From VAZQ01 sp036498625 (GTDB lineage Bacteria > Pseudomonadota > Alphaproteobacteria > Rhizobiales > Xanthobacteraceae), in contig DASYFD010000314.1 of NCBI GenBank assembly GCA_036498625.1, positions 1 through 64,000 of the forward strand: DNA of 64,000 nt, read 5' to 3'. The notes under the pieces were generated by a model. The model ran no database searches. It was given only the letters and a program-made list of their open reading frames with translations, and was not told where the DNA came from. The translations under genes were made by a program, and so were the position numbers. The stretch's first letter is position 1. Every line of letters starts with the position of its first letter. Shown piece after piece: positions 60,392 through 64,000 of the stretch.

Positions 60392-60784
60392 ATGACGCCC
60401 GATCTCAAGTACCTCGCCTACACCGCAATCCTTACGGCCGCACTTTGGATTCCCTACATCGTCTGCCAGGTGATGACCAACGGGTTTCTGACACCGCCGA
60501 ACTATGTGGATCCCGCCGCGCGGCCGGTCCCGGCCTGGGGCAAGCGCGCCGACCGCGCCCATCTCAATGCGGTGGAAACCTTCGCACCCTTTGCGGCACT
60601 GGTGCTCATCGCTCACGTGTCCGGCAAAGCCGATGCGATGACGGCGTTCTGGTCGATGTGTTTCTTCTGGCTGCGGCTCGCGCATGCCGTGGTCTATTTG
60701 GCCGCCATACCCTACGTGCGGACGCTGATCTTCACCTTGGGCTTCGTCGCGGTGGTCGGGATTTTCTGGGAAGTGATCAAGTAG
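60392..60784 (+). CDS. MAPEG-family membrane protein
   Basis: This 130-residue protein has four predicted helices and the MAPEG pattern, including RADRAHLNAVETFAPFAALV and an RLAHAVVYL stretch. MAPEG proteins are membrane glutathione transferases or relatives. A GGAGAG ribosome site precedes the ATG. It is 61 bases from the TctC gene on the same strand. Confidence 0.82.
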   Translation: MTPDLKYLAYTAILTAALWIPYIVCQVMTNGFLTPPNYVDPAARPVPAWGKRADRAHLNAVETFAPFAALVLIAHVSGKADAMTAFWSMCFFWLRLAHAVVYLAAIPYVRTLIFTLGFVAVVGIFWEVIK

Positions 60785-60802
60785 CGGCGCAAGCGCCAGC
60801 GC

Positions 60803-61009
60803 TTATATCACGCGCCATTCGCCGGTCGCGGGATCGCGCCGCAGCGTGGGCAGCGCCTCGCGCCGGAGCGGATCGACCGCCCTGACCTTGATGCGGTCGA
60901 GCTCCTCGCCGAAGCGGCGCGCTTCCCTCACGGCCCAGTGCACGATGGCGGCAGCACCGGCGGCGCCGAGCGCGAGCTTGACCAGCGGCGGGATGACGAG
61001 CGGCGGCAT
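60803..61009 (-). CDS. Small membrane protein of unknown function
   Basis: This 68-residue protein has one helix (about residues 10-28), then a charged part with the stretch RRDPATGEWRVI at the C-terminus. The ATG at 61009 follows GGAGACC. It is 36 bases downstream of the S49 peptidase gene on the same strand and probably shares its transcript. I do not know the family. Confidence 0.65.
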   Translation of the reverse strand: MPPLVIPPLVKLALGAAGAAAIVHWAVREARRFGEELDRIKVRAVDPLRREALPTLRRDPATGEWRVI

Positions 61010-61045
61010 CGGTGGTCTCCTTCTTGGTTGCGCAGTGCCCGGCAA

Positions 61046-61972
61046 CTACAGTCCATAACGCGCCCACAGGGCGCGGGCCTCCAGGGCAGAGATGATGCCG
61101 CCCGCGAGCTCGGCGCCGTGCGACAGCGGATCGAACCCCGACACGATGCCCCGCAGCCCGATGCCCGGCCGCGCGCGACCGAACAGATTGCGCTCCGCGG
61201 CGACCAGCGGGGTCATCACCTTATCGCCGAAGCGCGCCCGCAGGGTCGAGCGCAGGTCTCCGATCTCGTCGGCAAGGCCGAGCTCGATCGCCTTGGTTCC
61301 GGACCAATATTCGCCGGAAAACAGGGTTTTTTCGGGGCCTTTGAGCCGCCCGCCGCGGCTCTGCTTCACCAGGTCGATGAAGCCCTGGTGAATCTCGTTC
61401 TGCAGCGCCTTGAGGCGCTCCACGTCGTCGGGGTTCTCGGGCAGGAATGGATCGAGCGTGGCCTTGTGCTCGCCCGCCGTATAGAGCCGCCGCTCGATGC
61501 CCAGCCGCTCCATCAACTTGGGAAACCCGAAGGAGCCGCCGACCACCCCGATCGAGCCGAGGATGGAGGAGACGTCGCAGACGATCTCCTCGGCCGCGCA
61601 GGCCACCATGTAGCCGCCCGAGGCGCCCACATCCTCCACGAAGGCGATCACCGGCAGCTTCTTCTCCTCGGCGTGCTGGCGGATGCGGCGGTAGATCAGA
61701 TGCGATTGCACCGGCGAGCCGCCCGGGGAATTGATGACGAGGGCGACCGCGCGGGCGTTGCGCATCCCGAACGCCCGCTCGAGCGGGCGCGCCATGCTGG
61801 CGAGCGTGACGCCGGGCTTGAGCGGGGTCGAGAAACCGATCACGCCGTTGAGCCGCACCACCGGCACCACCGGGATGTCGCCGCGAAAGCGCTTGGGAAC
61901 AAGCGGCCGCAATACCTTGCCGACGCCGGCGAGAAGCTCACGGAATTGGTCGGACATGCCGGTGTCACCCAT
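61046..61972 (-). CDS. S49 family (SppA-like) signal peptide peptidase
   Basis: This 308-residue protein has the SppA catalytic pair: Ser118 in VGASGGYM and Lys170 in YTAGEHKA. The NSPGGSP loop lies near residue 81. It has no obvious membrane anchor, so it may act at the inner face of the membrane. Enzymes of this family cut leftover signal peptides or small membrane proteins. An ATG at 61957 is a possible alternative start. Confidence 0.88.
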   Translation of the reverse strand: MGDTGMSDQFRELLAGVGKVLRPLVPKRFRGDIPVVPVVRLNGVIGFSTPLKPGVTLASMARPLERAFGMRNARAVALVINSPGGSPVQSHLIYRRIRQHAEEKKLPVIAFVEDVGASGGYMVACAAEEIVCDVSSILGSIGVVGGSFGFPKLMERLGIERRLYTAGEHKATLDPFLPENPDDVERLKALQNEIHQGFIDLVKQSRGGRLKGPEKTLFSGEYWSGTKAIELGLADEIGDLRSTLRARFGDKVMTPLVAAERNLFGRARPGIGLRGIVSGFDPLSHGAELAGGIISALEARALWARYGL

Positions 61973-62295
61973 CCCGACCAGATAGGCCTCGCAGGCGGGC
62001 CGCTCAAGTTACCATTTGCTTAACGTTGGAACGCTATTTGCAGTGAAGACGTACACAGACCGGCAAGATTGTTGGCTTGGTCACAACCGGAACGGCGAAG
62101 CGATCAATGAAAATATTCATTCTGATGGCTCTTTTCAGCGCAATTGCCGCGGCTTCCCACCTCCGGAACCCTGGCGAGCAGCCCAAGCCGGCGGCCTGAT
62201 CGGCGATCCACCTTCCACACCAAAGTGCCGCACCCGCAAGCAGTCTGCACAACTTGCGGGCAGTACAGGCATCGCCAGACACGCGGAATTAAAGC
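61973..62295. other. Intergenic region with a small open frame
   Basis: This AT-rich stretch of 323 bases separates the S49 peptidase and methyltransferase genes. It contains the candidate 30-residue peptide gene at 62107-62199. A weak inverted repeat lies near 62230-62262 (CCGCAAG and CTTGCGGG). No tRNA is present. Confidence 0.45.
62107..62199 (+). CDS. Candidate 30-residue peptide with signal-like N-terminus
   Basis: The frame begins MKIFILMALFSAIAAAS, which looks like a signal peptide or a short membrane helix, and ends NPGEQPKPAA. A GAAG stretch lies before the ATG. Codon use is more AT-rich at the start than in neighbouring genes. The evidence is limited to this pattern. It may be a real small exported peptide or a chance frame. 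Confidence 0.35.
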   Translation: MKIFILMALFSAIAAASHLRNPGEQPKPAA

Positions 62296-63075
62296 TTAGA
62301 TTCGGGCGAGCGGAAGCGTCGCGCCCGCCCGCAGCACGGCCTCGGCTTGCGGCGTCGGGTGCCCGCCGGCATCGTTGAGGACGAGGCCCGGCAAAACGGC
62401 GAGCGGTGCGCGGCTTGCCTTGGTGGCCCGCACCAGGACTCGGATCGCAGGCTCATCCGGCTTGGGATGGACCGGCAGGATCGCAAACGCGCCAAAAGCG
62501 GAATCGAGCGCCCGTCCAAGCTCAAGCAAGCCATCCGCCCGGAAGATCATAGTCAGCGTGCCGCGCGGGCGCAGGAGCCGGGCCGCGGTCCTGATCCAGG
62601 CGTGCAAGGCTTCGGGCGGCGCCGCATGGGCAAGACGGCGGCGGCGGTCGGGCGAGGTTTGCTGCCGCACCGGATCGTTGAAGGGTGGATTCATCAGCAC
62701 CCGGGCGACCGTCTCGGGTCCGAGCCCGGCCGCCGCAAAGGCACGCGCCGGCGCGGCCGCATCGAGGACCACGGACCTTACCCGCGCCGCCAAGCCGTTG
62801 AGCGTGGCGTTCGCGGCGGCGAGCGCGGCGAGCTCCGGATCGATCTCGACCAGCGTGACCGCAATGTCGCGCGCCCGTGCCGCCAGCGCGAGGCCGGCGG
62901 CCCCGACCCCGGCCCCGAGATCGACCACCTGCTCGCCGGGCTGCACCGGACAGGCGGCGGCCAGCAAGATCGCATCGTGCCCGACCCGATGCCCGCGCCG
63001 CGGCTGCCGCAACCGCAAAGCGCCGCCCAGCACGGCATCCTCGGTCAATGGGCCGGGACGCGGCTCAGCGGACAT
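62296..63075 (-). CDS. TrmN6-like tRNA(adenine) N6-methyltransferase
   Basis: This 259-residue protein has an SAM-binding loop (VVDLGAGVGAAGLALA) and the N6-adenine methyltransferase motif NPPF at 129-132. The N-terminus TEDAVLGGALRLRQP followed by GHRVGHDAILLAA is the pattern of YfiC/TrmN6, which methylates A37 of tRNA(Val). The start overlaps the DUF2007 gene by 11 bases, so the two are co-expressed. Confidence 0.83.
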   Translation of the reverse strand: MSAEPRPGPLTEDAVLGGALRLRQPRRGHRVGHDAILLAAACPVQPGEQVVDLGAGVGAAGLALAARARDIAVTLVEIDPELAALAAANATLNGLAARVRSVVLDAAAPARAFAAAGLGPETVARVLMNPPFNDPVRQQTSPDRRRRLAHAAPPEALHAWIRTAARLLRPRGTLTMIFRADGLLELGRALDSAFGAFAILPVHPKPDEPAIRVLVRATKASRAPLAVLPGLVLNDAGGHPTPQAEAVLRAGATLPLARI

Positions 63076-63295
63076 CGCCGAGCAGCTCGTGGCCCAGTCC
63101 CGCCGCTTGCAGGAGCCGGCGGGCGGCGTCGACGTCCTCCTCGGCCACCAGAACCCGGCGCGGCAGAATGCCGATCGAGCCCTCGAGCACGCTCATGTTC
63201 TGGTCGAAGACCAGATGTGGGATGGCGGCACCATCCAGGAGTGCCGCGACCGCGGAGACCAAGACCGCATCATTGGTGCGTACCAGCTCGCGCAA
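63065..63295 (-). CDS. DUF2007 family protein
   Basis: This 76-residue protein begins MRELVRTNDAVLVS and contains LLDGAAIPHLVFDQNMS, then RRVLVAEEDVDAARRLL. That is the conserved plan of DUF2007, a small alpha-beta domain of unknown role. The TTG start follows GGGAGA. It overlaps the downstream methyltransferase gene, an arrangement common in Alphaproteobacteria. Confidence 0.85.
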   Translation of the reverse strand: MRELVRTNDAVLVSAVAALLDGAAIPHLVFDQNMSVLEGSIGILPRRVLVAEEDVDAARRLLQAAGLGHELLGDVR

Positions 63296-63327
63296 GGCAT
63301 TCTCCCTTCACGGCCGCCGGCGGCCCT

Positions 63328-64000
63328 TCATGACCGTCTGCGGTCGTGATCCCGGCCGGGCGCCTGCTGCGCCAGATACGCGAGCAGCTTCACCTCGCGC
63401 CGGCCCTTGGTCACCGTATCAAGAATGAGACCCGCAACCACGAAAAGAAAGGCCAGCAGCATCAGGCCGGTCGAGAGGATCGCGGTCGGAACGCGCGGAA
63501 CCACGCCTTGCTCCAGGTAGGTGGCAAAGACCGGGAGCGCCAGAACGATCGAGATGACGGCGAGCACCGTGCCGACACCGCTGAAGAAGGCGAGCGGCCG
63601 CTCGGTGCGGTAGAGGTTGGCGATAGTCTTGAGAATGCGCAGTCCGTCGCGCCAGGTGCTGAGCTTCGACGCCGACCCGACCGGGCGGGCGTAATAGGGC
63701 GTCGCGATCTCGGCCGTGGGCAGCTCGAGCTCGAGCGCATGGACGGTCAGCTCGATCTCGATCTCGAAGCCGCGCGACAGGACCGGAAACGACTTCACGA
63801 ACCGCCGCGAGAACACCCGGTAGCCCGACAGGATGTCGGTAAAGGTGGCATTGAACACCCAATCGACGGCCGCCGAGAACAGCCGGTTCCCGAACCGGTG
63901 CCCGGTGCGATAGGCGGCCTCGTCGCCATCGATGCGAGCCGCCACCACCATGTCGAGCCGGTCCTCCAGCAGCTTCGCGATCAAGGCGCGCACGCTCGCC
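63328..64000 (-). CDS. Family 2 glycosyltransferase, N-terminus missing at window edge
   Basis: The C-terminal 221 residues are present and the frame runs off the right edge. The part shows DILSGYRVFSRRFVKSFPV and GFEIEIELTVHALE, typical of GT2 enzymes of the dolichol-phosphate mannosyltransferase type. Two C-terminal transmembrane helices follow (about 145-165 and 175-200 of the visible part). The donor and acceptor are unknown. The catalytic N-terminal part lies outside the window. Confidence 0.82.
   Translation of the reverse strand, partial: ASVRALIAKLLEDRLDMVVAARIDGDEAAYRTGHRFGNRLFSAAVDWVFNATFTDILSGYRVFSRRFVKSFPVLSRGFEIEIELTVHALELELPTAEIATPYYARPVGSASKLSTWRDGLRILKTIANLYRTERPLAFFSGVGTVLAVISIVLALPVFATYLEQGVVPRVPTAILSTGLMLLAFLFVVAGLILDTVTKGRREVKLLAYLAQQAPGRDHDRRRS

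Overview
The window is GC-rich DNA from an alphaproteobacterium, most likely a member of Hyphomicrobiales near Nitrobacteraceae or Xanthobacteraceae. The evidence is the gene content (a ccoNOQPGHIS set behind a perfect FixK/FNR box, tripartite-tricarboxylate receptors, DUF6152, CbtB, split glyQ/glyS), the frequent GTG/TTG starts and the palindromic intergenic elements. No rRNA, tRNA, CRISPR array or intact insertion sequence was seen. The genus is an inference.

Layout. 0-4.2 kb: cbtB, then DUF2946, copC and a copD-cytochrome c fusion (copper handling), then a PAP2 phosphatase. 4.4-14.7 kb: a divergent cluster. Leftward it encodes a CcoP-like diheme cytochrome, a peptidyl-prolyl isomerase and a HupE/UreJ protein. 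Rightward it encodes three SPFH (HflK/HflC-like) proteins, a P1B-type ATPase and a CDF cation exporter. A C-tract/G-tract inverted repeat lies between the two arms. 14.8-18.6 kb: an iron(III) ABC importer (fbpABC). 18.9-28.4 kb: DsbA-like protein, two paralogous secreted proteins of unknown family, PepSY proteins, an SH3-domain protein, cytochrome c', a LysR regulator and DUF6152. 28.9-34.2 kb: OprB porin, TsdA-type cytochrome, DsrE protein and soxCD. 34.3-39.0 kb: a leftward operon of sulfatase, TauD-type dioxygenase, Bug receptor and ornithine cyclodeaminase-like protein. 39.2-41.1 kb: Tat-exported thioredoxin, CcdA-like protein and lipocalin-like protein. 41.8-49.7 kb: the complete cbb3 oxidase operon ccoNOQPGHIS. 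50-55.7 kb: small envelope and stress proteins (His-rich, zinc ribbon, DUF883 type, CsbD, AI-2E family, ferritin-like). 55.7-64 kb: housekeeping genes (glyS, CDGSH protein, glyQ, TctC receptor, MAPEG, S49 peptidase, TrmN6-like methyltransferase, DUF2007, a truncated glycosyltransferase).

Two things stand out. First, a 37-base motif occurs four times without gaps, with 21 positions identical in all copies. It lies upstream of cbtB, a PepSY gene, a DUF6152 gene and an OprB porin gene. In three cases it is 67-70 bases from the start codon. It contains an invariant T-N11-A and flanking arms that change in a compensating way, and one copy lies in the intergenic region next to the LysR gene. It may mark an undescribed regulon or a structured leader RNA. 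Second, the SPFH triplet/P-type ATPase/CcoP-like/PPIase/HupE cluster looks like an uncharacterised membrane-microdomain system for metal handling and possibly for cytochrome maturation.

Copper, iron and c-type cytochrome genes dominate the window: CopC/CopD, CcoI, a second P1B ATPase, CDF, FbpABC, ferritin, and at least eight proteins with CxxCH haem-binding motifs. It reads as a region for electron transport and the metal supply that transport needs.
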